5,824 nucleotides of DNA. Origin: Erysipelotrichia bacterium. GTDB taxonomy: Bacteria > Bacillota_I > Bacilli_A > RFN20 > CAG-826. Position 1 is the stretch's first letter, and the number at the start of each line of letters is the position of its first letter. The notes under the pieces are model-generated. The model made no database searches, was not told the origin of the DNA, and was given only the letters and a program-made list of their open reading frames with translations. Positions 1 to 5,824 of the stretch are shown piece by piece. The stretch is from NCBI GenBank assembly GCA_012971835.1, contig JAAZFR010000007.1:1-5824 (forward strand), given 5' to 3'. The position numbers and the translations under genes are program-made.

Positions 1-1368
1 AATTTCGAGCAAATTGGCGCAGGCGTTTTTGCAGATCAGCCAGGTATTACTTATGCCGAATTCCCTGATCATTTAGAATCTATTTCTGATAAATTACTTT
101 ATAACTGTGTTAATTTAAATGAAGTTCACTTAGGCGATAACGTTAAATACATTGGCAATGAAGCCTTTTACGGTGCCACCTCTTTAACCGAAATGGAGTG
201 GTCGAATCAAATTGAATCGATTGGCGATTATGCATTTAAGGAAACAAATTTTGCTGGTGAAGTGGTTTTGGGAACTGATTTAAAAACGATTGGCACAGGC
301 GCCTTCCAAAACTCCCGTTCAATGACTAAAATGACAATTCCATCTGGAGTAAGTGTCATTAATAACTATGTCTTTGATGGATGTGAAAGCTTAAGCGAAA
401 TTGTCTTTGATGAAGATGAATATAGTGAAAATAGTCGTATATATGACATCGGCATTGCCGCTTTCCGCGGAACAGCTATTAGCGAATTTACGATTCCATT
501 CAGTGTGCGCACTATCAAAGATAGTACTTTTGAAAATTGTCATAATCTTGTATCCGTCTATGTTTATGAAAATGCGACCGGAACAACTCGAACTGAATAT
601 GTCTACAATGAAGAAACCAATCAATGGGATGAGGCCGAAGTCTCTCAAGGCTTACAAAAAATTACCGTCAAAGCTTTTTATAACGCCACAAGTTTTAAGG
701 AAATCATTCTTGTTGATAAAGACGATGTTGTGATTAGTCCATTAAATCGAGTTTCTTTGCCCAGCACCTTATTGCAATTAGGCGAAACGAATATTGATTC
801 ACTTGTCTTTTCTAACACAGCAATTGAAGTATTAGATTTAACCAGCTCAATTCGCTTTATCGCTCCCGCATTAGCGAAAAACGCAATCGAGTTACGCGAA
901 GTAATTATCGATACATCGGAAGACATCCTTATGTTGACGATATACCGTGAAGCATTTATGGGTTGCATTCAATTAGAAGAATTTGTTGTACCGGATACTG
1001 TGCGCGCAATTAACAGTTCAGTTTTTGAAGGATGTATTTCACTTGAGTCAGTAACCCTTCCTACCAACACTAACTTTATTGTCATTGACACGAACTTATT
1101 TAAAGATTGCGTGTCCTTAGCATCAATTGCCATTCCTACTACAATTCAAGCCATTAAGGATCGCGCTTTTGAAAATTGTACCTCTTTATTAACAGTTACA
1201 ATTCCTTCATCAGTAACCGCGATGAGCGCTAATGTATTTAATGGCTGTGATACTTCACTTCAAATCACGGTAATGACCAAAGACGACAATACTGCTAATT
1301 GGAATGCTTTGTGGCTCGGCTCATCAGGTTTAACAGTTGAAGCTAACGTTACTTATATTCCTGAATAA
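1..1368 (+). CDS. BspA-like leucine-rich-repeat (LRR_5) surface protein, 5'-truncated by the window
   Basis: The reading frame is open from base 1, so this is the C-terminal 455 residues of a longer protein; the first in-frame ATG (193) sits in the middle of a repeat and is not the start. About 16 degenerate repeats of roughly 23 residues fit the LRR_5/BspA pattern, in which an 'AF..C.SL' turn is followed by 'I.IP.SV..I'. Examples at window residues are AFYGATSL (55), VFDGCESL (124), TFENCHNL (176), AFMGCIQL (318), VFEGCISL (342), LFKDCVSL (366) and AFENCTSL (389). The array ends in a Trp-containing cap (NWNALWLGSSG, about 433-443) and the chain stops at YIPE. No LPXTG sorting motif or C-terminal membrane helix is present, so any signal peptide or anchor must lie upstream. 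A charged insertion at about residues 191-217 interrupts the repeats. BspA-type proteins are usually secreted or surface proteins that bind host or neighbouring-cell ligands; the ligand here is unknown. Family assignment is firm, function is inferred. Confidence 0.9.
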   Translation, partial: NFEQIGAGVFADQPGITYAEFPDHLESISDKLLYNCVNLNEVHLGDNVKYIGNEAFYGATSLTEMEWSNQIESIGDYAFKETNFAGEVVLGTDLKTIGTGAFQNSRSMTKMTIPSGVSVINNYVFDGCESLSEIVFDEDEYSENSRIYDIGIAAFRGTAISEFTIPFSVRTIKDSTFENCHNLVSVYVYENATGTTRTEYVYNEETNQWDEAEVSQGLQKITVKAFYNATSFKEIILVDKDDVVISPLNRVSLPSTLLQLGETNIDSLVFSNTAIEVLDLTSSIRFIAPALAKNAIELREVIIDTSEDILMLTIYREAFMGCIQLEEFVVPDTVRAINSSVFEGCISLESVTLPTNTNFIVIDTNLFKDCVSLASIAIPTTIQAIKDRAFENCTSLLTVTIPSSVTAMSANVFNGCDTSLQITVMTKDDNTANWNALWLGSSGLTVEANVTYIPE

Positions 1369-1383
1369 TTACCACAAAATAAC

Positions 1384-1414
1384 ACTAAAACCGCGCAAAA
1401 CGCGGTTTTTTAGT
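1384..1414. terminator. Rho-independent terminator, probably bidirectional, between convergent genes
   Basis: A GC stem CCGCG (1391-1395) pairs with CGCGG (1401-1405) around the loop CAAAA. It is flanked by AAAA (1387-1390) and a run of six T (1406-1411), so the stem can extend to nine pairs while leaving a short T-tract on the plus strand. Read on the minus strand, the A-run becomes a TTTT tail, so the same hairpin could end transcripts of the flippase gene. It starts 15 bases after the stop of the repeat protein and lies 12 bases from the flippase stop. It is the only clear terminator in the window. Confidence 0.85.
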
Positions 1415-1425
1415 TTATCTTTATA

Positions 1426-2931
1426 TTAAATTTTCTTGCGAATGAAAGAGGTAACCAAATCTTCTTTTAAGACAAGGAGACCGACGAGATAGATAATGCC
1501 CGAGATTGCAATTGCACTAATTAGTTCAGCCAAATAAGCACTTGTGTGATTTCCACTAAATTGAACCATGAACACATCAAATAGAATGGGACCAACAAAG
1601 AAACAAACGAGCGCTACAATAACGCCTAAAGAAAAGATTTTTACCGTATTAAGATTGAAGAGGGCGTGACCTGTCCATTGCCATGTTTTATAAAGCAAGA
1701 AGGTGATAATTACTGCATCGGTAAACGCGGTGGCGATAGCAACGCCAATCGCTGGATGATCTTTAAAGACGAACAAACCTAATATTACTGATAAAACGAT
1801 ATCTAATATGGCGCCAATCAATATAGTGTATAAATAAATCTTTTCCTTTTTCATAGGAATTAACACTTGTGTGTAGATAATGTCGCCGATTGAGTAAGTG
1901 ACCATTAATGAAGCGAGAATAACTAATATTGTCCATGACTCTTGAAAGTTACCGCCAGTTTGTAAATAGTTGCCAGAAATGAGACGTGTAATTGGTTCAC
2001 TTAACATCGTCATGGATGCAATGGCGGGAACAGCAATAAAAAGCGTAATATTGATAGAATATTTGGTTAACTTCTTAAAGAAGGATTTGTCTTCGAGCTG
2101 ATAATAATACGTGGCTCGCGGCATGAAAACGATACTTAATGAAGTCGTTACAGCAATAATTACGTCAACACCTTTTAGACCAACAGAATAGCTACCAACC
2201 TCAGCTTTATCCGCATTGAGGAATCCGAGAATAAAAGTATCACTTTGATTGTATAAGGAAAGGACGATTGAAATCGTAAAGAGAACAAGCAAAGGTTTGA
2301 TGTATGATTTGAAATCATATGCCCCTTCCTTTTTAAATGAAATAAACTTTGGAAGGTACAAAAGATTACTAATGACGGTCAAAAACGTCACTCCAACAGT
2401 GAAAAATGCATATAGATAAATATCCTCGGGGTATTTGACAAAGATAAAAATGGAAATCGCACTGATTGTTAATATAACGATGGAGCGCATGGCCATATAG
2501 AAGTGCTTTTCTAAAGCAATATATATCCACTCAAAGGAAAAGACGCCAGTTAAAAAGTTGATGCTCAATATAAAAATAATTTCGCGATTGGATAATAATT
2601 CGGGTACCGAGAACACAAAAGCGAGCATCAAACCAAAGGAAAGGATGGTCGTAATCGACTGTAGGATAAAAAATTCTTGGGCTTTTTTACTTAGAGCCTT
2701 TTTATCATCGCGAACGCGCACGCATTCTCTAACTGCAAAATTAGGAATAGAGATGCGAGCTAAAATTAAGAAGTAATAAACAAACGTGTTAGCCCACGTA
2801 TATAAGCCAATTGTCTCATCACCAAGAACGCGACACACAAACGGAAAAGTAATAAACGAAAGAATCGTCAAAACTATCGTGCGAGTTAGATTAACGATGA
2901 CATTAGTCCTAGTTGTTTCATGCATAATCAT
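1426..2931 (-). CDS. Wzx-type polysaccharide/oligosaccharide-lipid flippase (MOP superfamily)
   Basis: This 501-residue integral membrane protein has about 14 hydrophobic segments (roughly 12-34, 40-62, 87-109, 117-139, 147-165, 170-193, 210-230, 246-270, 292-312, 333-358, 366-388, 393-415, 431-457, 466-488), the normal size and topology for a Polysacc_synt/RfbX flippase. Family hallmarks are visible: an N-terminal 'SFITFPFVCRVLGDETIGLY' stretch (25-44), 'IPNFAVRECVRVRDDK' (62-77, matching the usual IP-x-YGIR-x-R-DDK pattern), and 'QSDTFILGF...VGSYSVGLK' (229-253). Such proteins move undecaprenyl-linked repeat units from the inner to the outer membrane leaflet. The neighbouring glycosyltransferases support this role. 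The start is uncertain: ATG at 2931 or ATG at 2925 (MHETTRTN). Neither has a good Shine-Dalgarno, and a perfect TATAAT lies only four bases before the first ATG. The substrate cannot be told from sequence; wzx is a functional class and I do not assign a symbol. Confidence 0.92.
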   Translation of the reverse strand: MIMHETTRTNVIVNLTRTIVLTILSFITFPFVCRVLGDETIGLYTWANTFVYYFLILARISIPNFAVRECVRVRDDKKALSKKAQEFFILQSITTILSFGLMLAFVFSVPELLSNREIIFILSINFLTGVFSFEWIYIALEKHFYMAMRSIVILTISAISIFIFVKYPEDIYLYAFFTVGVTFLTVISNLLYLPKFISFKKEGAYDFKSYIKPLLVLFTISIVLSLYNQSDTFILGFLNADKAEVGSYSVGLKGVDVIIAVTTSLSIVFMPRATYYYQLEDKSFFKKLTKYSINITLFIAVPAIASMTMLSEPITRLISGNYLQTGGNFQESWTILVILASLMVTYSIGDIIYTQVLIPMKKEKIYLYTILIGAILDIVLSVILGLFVFKDHPAIGVAIATAFTDAVIITFLLYKTWQWTGHALFNLNTVKIFSLGVIVALVCFFVGPILFDVFMVQFSGNHTSAYLAELISAIAISGIIYLVGLLVLKEDLVTSFIRKKI

Positions 2932-2943
2932 ATAAATTATATG
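2929..2943. repeat. Inverted repeat CATATAA-A-TTATATG over the flippase start
   Basis: Perfect 7-bp arms (2929-2935 and 2937-2943) surround one base. The dyad covers the flippase start codon (complement of 2929-2931) and the TATAAT hexamer, so a protein bound here would block transcription or translation of that gene. The arms are all A/T except for the outermost base pair, so chance is a real alternative. Confidence 0.4.
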
Positions 2944-2970
2944 AGTTTATCATTTAAAATTCATTGCCTT

Positions 2971-2986
2971 TTTAGAATTTTCTAAA
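2971..2986. repeat. Inverted repeat TTTAGAA-TT-TTCTAAA, possible operator
   Basis: Perfect 7-bp arms with a 2-bp spacer lie in the middle of the divergent region. It sits where a -35 element for the plus-strand TAAAAT (2996-3001) would be expected, which is a common operator position. It is too short, with too small a loop and no T-tract, to be a terminator. Calling it an operator is inference from symmetry and position. Confidence 0.4.
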
Positions 2987-3007
2987 GTGAATCATTAAAA
3001 TATGCGA

Positions 3008-3022
3008 TACTATATGATAGTA
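3008..3022. repeat. Inverted repeat TACTAT-ATG-ATAGTA upstream of the glycosyltransferase start
   Basis: 6-bp arms (3008-3013 and 3017-3022) surround ATG, ten bases before the preferred start at 3032. If translation began at the earlier ATG at 3002, this would be coding. The dyad, and a family-typical N-terminus beginning at 3032, favour a non-coding role. Only two of the twelve arm positions are C or G, so it may be fortuitous. Confidence 0.3.
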
Positions 3023-3031
3023 AAAACGCAT

Positions 3032-4225
3032 ATGAAGATTCTTATTGTCTGCCAATTTTATTACCCAGAACGATTCACAATTTCTGACATCGCTTCAGAA
3101 CTTGCCGTTTTAGGGCATGACGTGACGGTAGTAACCGGCAAACCTAATTATTGTTTTAACGAGATTCTTCCTGAATATCGAAAAGTCTATTATGAAGTAA
3201 TTAAGGGCGTTAAAGTTCATCGCGTTAATTTGTATCCTCGTAAGCAAAGCCGAATTTCGATTTATCGTAATTATTTGTCTTTCCACCGCAATGCTAAAGC
3301 ATTTGTTAAAAGACTTAGGCAGGAATTTGACGTCGTTTTTTCTACTTCCCTGTCTCCAGTCATCTCAATTGCCCCAGCCATTGTTTATGCAAAAAAACAC
3401 AAAATTAAACATATCTTACATTGTCTTGATTTGTGGCCTGAATCAACCGTCGTAACCGGCGCGGTAAAAAAGGATTCACTTGTTTATAAACTTCTTTATA
3501 AATGGAGTAAGAAACTATATTTACGATGCGACAAGATTTTAGTTTCTTCGCCTTCTTTTGTCGATTACTTCCACGATGTTTTAAAAATTGATAATATCCC
3601 CTTTTCATATGTACCCCAGCCTTCATTAACGTCTAAAGAGGCGATTGAACCCTTTTCATATCATAAAAAATATAACTTCGTCTATGTGGGAAACATCGGA
3701 CATCTCCAACTGATTAATGAAATCGCAAAGGCCGGTCAGCTTTTGGCTCATCATAATGATGTAGAAATCCATTTAGCGGGCATGGGCGCTCTTTCCTCGC
3801 AACTAATCAGATTCATTGAAGATAATAATCTTCATAGCATCGTTACATATCATGGACCATTAGCATTAGAAAAAGCAGAAGCGTTGTATAAAAACGCTGA
3901 TGCGCTTATTGTCACTTTAAAAGAAGGCGGTACAGTTGGCAAAACGATTCCCAACAAACTAGTTCACTATTTAAAATTTGCTCGCCCTATTATTGGCGCG
4001 TTATCCGGCGATGGGAAAGATGTTCTTATTAAAAGTGGTGGAGCGGTTTTATCTGAGCAATCCGCAGATGGCATTGCTTTAGCCATGGAAAAGATAATGG
4101 GTATGACCCCACAAGAAAAAGAAGAAATGGGTAGGAAAAATAAGAATTATTACGAAAATAATTTTTCGTTACGCCATGTTGCTCAGTTAATCGAAAAAGA
4201 ACTAACGGATGTTATAAATTCGTAA
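3032..4225 (+). CDS. GT4 family glycosyltransferase, WcaI/WbuB-like
   Basis: This 397-residue GT-B enzyme would transfer a sugar from a nucleotide donor to a lipid-linked or glycan acceptor at the cytoplasmic membrane face. I chose the ATG at 3032 because it gives the family-typical start MKILIVCQFYYPERF; the ATG at 3002 would add ten atypical residues (MRYYMIVKTH). The N-terminal acceptor domain (about 1-195) shows GHDVTVVTGKPNY (28-40), STSLSP (104-109) and the DLWPES motif (133-138) typical of WcaI/WbuB-type GT4 enzymes. The C-terminal donor domain has FVYVGNIG (216-223), HLAGMG (247-252) and TIPNKLVHYLKFARPIIG (305-322). In that last motif His312 stands where related proteins usually carry Glu or Asp. 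No signal peptide or membrane helix is evident. No Shine-Dalgarno precedes 3032. The last 43 bases overlap the convergent glycosyltransferase, and I see no terminator after the stop. Donor and acceptor are unknown. Confidence 0.92.
   Translation: MKILIVCQFYYPERFTISDIASELAVLGHDVTVVTGKPNYCFNEILPEYRKVYYEVIKGVKVHRVNLYPRKQSRISIYRNYLSFHRNAKAFVKRLRQEFDVVFSTSLSPVISIAPAIVYAKKHKIKHILHCLDLWPESTVVTGAVKKDSLVYKLLYKWSKKLYLRCDKILVSSPSFVDYFHDVLKIDNIPFSYVPQPSLTSKEAIEPFSYHKKYNFVYVGNIGHLQLINEIAKAGQLLAHHNDVEIHLAGMGALSSQLIRFIEDNNLHSIVTYHGPLALEKAEALYKNADALIVTLKEGGTVGKTIPNKLVHYLKFARPIIGALSGDGKDVLIKSGGAVLSEQSADGIALAMEKIMGMTPQEKEEMGRKNKNYYENNFSLRHVAQLIEKELTDVINS
4183..4225. other. Tail-to-tail coding overlap of two glycosyltransferase genes
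   Basis: The plus-strand gene ends with TAA at 4223-4225. The minus-strand gene ends with TGA (complement of 4183-4185). The 43 shared bases encode the C-terminus of both proteins: LIEKELTDVINS on plus and ITSVSSFSIN on minus. No terminator separates them, so transcripts should run into each other's antisense strand. The small dyad TGGACT-TCT-AGTCCA (4238-4252) has no T-tract on either side. Confidence 0.85.
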
Positions 4226-5352
4226 AGGAGTTTTCCTTGGACTTCTAGTCCATATTTGGATAAGACCTTTTCCTTGGCGAGAAGGGCTTTTTTCTTCATC
4301 TCGCCATTTTGAAAAGCGAGAAATAGTTCCATCGCTTTGCGAAGCTCATCGCTTGTTCCATCTTTAATCCAAATAACTTCGCCACAAAATTCTTGATGCA
4401 AAGCAGTGTGAATGGTCGATAGGAGGGGAACGCCACTACTTAAGTATTCTAGTACCTTGCTCGGTACTGAATATTTATCGATATCTTCACTAAACAAACG
4501 AGGATTAATATTTAATTCAGAATGAGACTCATAATTAAGAACTTGCTCGCGTGACAATAATCCGACATAACGAATACGTGGATCATCTTTTTCTAATTGC
4601 TTTATTGTTTCAATCATTGGCCCATGTCCGGCAATCAAAAGTTGGCGATCAGTTTTAACTTGTTTAAAAGCTTCAATCATCTTTAAAATGCCATAGCGCT
4701 CATAGAGAGCTCCACAACAGAAGAAGTATGGTTCCTTGACCAAAGGTGTATCAATAGTTATCTCCTCGGCGAAACCACTAAATATGTATGAAGGTTTTGC
4801 CTTTTTGTTCGTCAACTCATTAAGACCGGGCGACAAGGTAACAAAACCATCGTATTTTTTGTTCAAAGTTGCAATTGCCTTGGCGTATAACAAAGATTCA
4901 TTTGAAAGGAGTTTAGGATTATCAGTTACGATAGCAATAACTTTAATCTTGTTTTTCTTAGCGGCTTTAATCGCAGCTTTTGCCAAAGCGTATTTCAAGG
5001 AATCAACAAGAAGAACAATGTCATCTTTTTGTTCTTTGATAATAGTCGAGATTTCTTTGACGAGGTTGCGGTGGCGAAGGAATAATCTATAAAAGCGGTT
5101 AGCGTTATCCGCCAGGTAGTTAAAGGTTATTTGACCATCAATTGATTTTTCTTTTTCAAGGTGACTGACCTCAAATAATCCCTTCGAAAAAGGCCTCAAG
5201 GTTATAGCAATAATTTCTGCTTGACTCGCTAAGGATTTAAGAAAGCGATAATGGAAGTTTTGATTGCTGGGATTAAGATTATATCTTGCCTTCTTAATAT
5301 ATATATTAAAATCGGCATCCTTCATCGCTCCCGACATATAAATAATCTTCAT
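4183..5352 (-). CDS. GT4-like glycosyltransferase (GT-B fold)
   Basis: This 389-residue protein has the normal length for a two-domain GT-B enzyme. The N-terminal half starts MKIIYMSGAM and contains LNPSNQNFHYRFLKSL (26-41), resembling the acceptor-side region of some Bacillota exopolysaccharide glycosyltransferases. The C-terminal half has the donor-site signatures FFCCGALYERYGILKMIEAF (210-229), LLIAGHGPM (238-246), YVGLLSREQV (262-271) and INPR...YSVPSKVLEYLSSGVPLLST (282-313). Glu302 of 'KVLEYL' corresponds to the usual nucleotide-binding acidic residue. It likely adds one sugar to a lipid-linked glycan on the cytoplasmic side. Its ATG overlaps the stop of the upstream glycosyltransferase gene (ATGA), so the two are co-transcribed and probably translationally coupled; I see no Shine-Dalgarno of its own. 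The C-terminus overlaps the convergent plus-strand gene. Sugar specificity cannot be assigned. Confidence 0.9.
   Translation of the reverse strand: MKIIYMSGAMKDADFNIYIKKARYNLNPSNQNFHYRFLKSLASQAEIIAITLRPFSKGLFEVSHLEKEKSIDGQITFNYLADNANRFYRLFLRHRNLVKEISTIIKEQKDDIVLLVDSLKYALAKAAIKAAKKNKIKVIAIVTDNPKLLSNESLLYAKAIATLNKKYDGFVTLSPGLNELTNKKAKPSYIFSGFAEEITIDTPLVKEPYFFCCGALYERYGILKMIEAFKQVKTDRQLLIAGHGPMIETIKQLEKDDPRIRYVGLLSREQVLNYESHSELNINPRLFSEDIDKYSVPSKVLEYLSSGVPLLSTIHTALHQEFCGEVIWIKDGTSDELRKAMELFLAFQNGEMKKKALLAKEKVLSKYGLEVQGKLLYEFITSVSSFSIN
5349..5352 (-). other. ATGA stop/start overlap, translational coupling
   Basis: On the minus strand AAC-AAA-TGA ends the upstream glycosyltransferase, and the same ATG starts the next one. 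The four shared bases imply one mRNA and likely ribosome re-initiation. It also confirms the ATG at 5352 as the start and supports TGA being read as stop in this genome. Confidence 0.8.
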
Positions 5353-5824
5353 TTGTTAGCAACCCACTTTTTAAAAATAGCTATATGCTTTTTTGCCATT
5401 TTTTCAATTGTATTTTCACGAGCTGTTTTTAAAGCTTCATAAGGCATTACCTCATCTTTCATGACATGCGAAATAGCCTCAGAGATTTCTTTGTCGTTAT
5501 CGAAATTAACGACATGACCATTCTTGCCATTATTGATAAGGCAAAGGGCAGAATTAACATTAATATTAGAAATAACAGGCAAGCCCTGAGATAGAGCCTC
5601 ATTAACGACATGACCATAGATATCTTCTTTACTTGGAAAAATGTATGCATCGGCAGCTTGGAAATATTTAAACAGAGATTGCTTGTTCATAAAGTCTTTA
5701 AGAATAACGTTTTTGAAAGCATGTTTCTTAATAAGCTTTTGATACTTTCTTTTTTCTTTGCCACCACCAATAAGAATCAAAGTGTGATCGCTTGGCTGAT
5801 TAGACCAGTATTTAATCAGGCGAG
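5349..5824 (-). CDS. GT4/GT1-type glycosyltransferase, C-terminal part (runs off the right edge)
   Basis: The frame is open to the window end: 14 codons upstream of the in-frame TTG at 5780 remain uninterrupted, and that TTG lies inside a conserved strand, so it is not a start. The visible 157 residues are the second half of a donor-binding Glycos_transf_1 domain: LILIGGGKEKRKYQKLIKKH (15-34), NVILKDFMNKQSLFKYFQAAD (38-58), then FPSKEDIYGHVVNEALSQGLPVIS (62-85). The last matches the E-x7-E region as D67-x7-E75 and resembles the 'EDIWGLVxNEA' variant seen in many GT4 enzymes. NGKNGHVV (98-105) is the typical 'G.NG.LV' turn. The acceptor domain lies outside the window. It is the upstream partner of the adjacent glycosyltransferase through an ATGA overlap, so both should act in the same glycan pathway. 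Substrates are unknown. Confidence 0.9.
   Translation of the reverse strand, partial: RLIKYWSNQPSDHTLILIGGGKEKRKYQKLIKKHAFKNVILKDFMNKQSLFKYFQAADAYIFPSKEDIYGHVVNEALSQGLPVISNINVNSALCLINNGKNGHVVNFDNDKEISEAISHVMKDEVMPYEALKTARENTIEKMAKKHIAIFKKWVANK

Larger units (their letters stand above)
2932..3031. promoter_or_regulatory. Divergent control region between flippase and glycosyltransferase genes
   Basis: These 100 bases separate two divergent genes and must drive both unless other starts are used. For the minus strand there is a perfect TATAAT (complement of 2936-2941), but no convincing -35 box and almost no room before the first ATG. It would suit a leaderless or near-leaderless transcript starting near the second ATG (2925). 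For the plus strand, TAAAAT (2996-3001) would give a leader of about 24 bases to the ATG at 3032, again with a poor -35; TATGAT (3013-3018) is an alternative. Three short inverted repeats lie in or at the edge of the region. The location is solid; the individual boxes are weak in such AT-rich DNA. Confidence 0.4.

Noticed and set aside
193..195. ATG at 193 as the true start of the LRR gene
   Set aside because: The frame is open from base 1, and residues before it form clear repeats (LLYNCVNL, AFYGATSL); the gene starts outside the window.
391..968. Open frames of 85-110 codons overlapping the LRR gene on both strands (391-648, 401-733, 678-968)
   Set aside because: All sit inside the repeat-protein frame, which matches LRR_5 throughout; their products resemble no family and lack start signals.
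3002..3031. Upstream ATG (3002) as the start of the plus-strand glycosyltransferase
   Set aside because: The ten extra residues are atypical, and the family-typical N-terminus MKILIVCQFYYPE begins at 3032; the extra stretch also contains an inverted repeat and promoter-like hexamers. It remains possible, since neither ATG has a Shine-Dalgarno.
4227..4230. GGAG just after the TAA at 4223-4225 as a ribosome site for another plus-strand gene
   Set aside because: No plus-strand frame with a suitable start follows it; the region encodes the minus-strand glycosyltransferase.
4225..4252. AAGGA-GTTT-TCCTT and TGGACT-TCT-AGTCCA dyads after the plus-strand glycosyltransferase as a terminator
   Set aside because: The stems are only 5-6 bp with no T-tract on either strand, and they lie in coding sequence of the minus-strand gene.
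4736..5092. 118-codon plus-strand open frame inside the minus-strand glycosyltransferase
   Set aside because: It lies entirely antisense to a protein with clear GT-B motifs, has no ribosome site, and its product looks like arbitrary hydrophobic sequence; it is a shadow frame.
4183..5351. Mycoplasma-type code with TGA read as Trp
   Set aside because: Trp codons seen are TGG, the two minus-strand glycosyltransferases end at TGA at family-typical lengths, and one TGA forms an ATGA overlap with the next start.
1..5824. CRISPR array, tRNA/rRNA, insertion sequence, toxin-antitoxin or defence system
   Set aside because: I looked for direct-repeat/spacer periodicity, cloverleaf-like stems, transposase motifs and small paired genes and found none; nearly all the sequence is taken up by five large recognisable genes.

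Overview
The window is AT-rich bacterial DNA that encodes cell-surface functions: one BspA-type leucine-rich-repeat protein, one polysaccharide (Wzx-type) flippase and three GT4-like glycosyltransferases. TGG is used for Trp, and both minus-strand glycosyltransferase genes end in TGA, one of them inside an ATGA stop/start overlap. This points to the standard bacterial code (11), not the mycoplasma code. The AT richness, a compact GC stem with a T-tract as terminator, and the LRR_5/BspA protein next to surface-glycan genes fit an uncultured host-associated Bacillota or Mycoplasmatota-like (Bacilli/RF39/Erysipelotrichia-type) genome. This taxonomic guess is inference. A Bacteroidota origin is less likely but not excluded.

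Layout: (1) 1-1368 (+), the C-terminal 455 residues of a BspA-like repeat protein whose start lies left of the window. (2) 1369-1425, a short convergent gap with a hairpin terminator that can probably serve both strands. (3) 1426-2931 (-), a complete 501-residue multispanning oligosaccharide-lipid flippase. (4) About 2932-3031, a divergent control region with three short AT-rich inverted repeats and weak promoter-like hexamers. (5) 3032-4225 (+), a complete GT4 glycosyltransferase of the WcaI/WbuB type. (6) 4183-5352 (-), a second complete GT4 glycosyltransferase, overlapping the previous gene tail to tail by 43 bp. (7) 5349-5824 (-), the C-terminal part of a third glycosyltransferase, joined to gene 6 by a 4-bp ATGA overlap and running off the right edge.

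How they work together: the glycosyltransferases would add sugars one by one to a lipid-linked oligosaccharide on the cytoplasmic face of the membrane, and the flippase would move the finished unit outward for polymerisation or attachment. The window is therefore most likely the end of a capsule, exopolysaccharide or cell-wall-glycan locus. The repeat protein is a probable secreted or surface protein that lies beside the locus and is separated from it by the terminator. Gene orientation alternates (+ - + - -), so this is not one operon, which is common in mosaic glycan loci.

I see no mobile element, CRISPR array, tRNA or rRNA, and no convincing undescribed system. The oddest features are the antisense overlap of two glycosyltransferase genes, the His replacing the usual acidic residue in the donor-site motif of the plus-strand glycosyltransferase, and the lack of a recognisable Shine-Dalgarno at all three visible starts.
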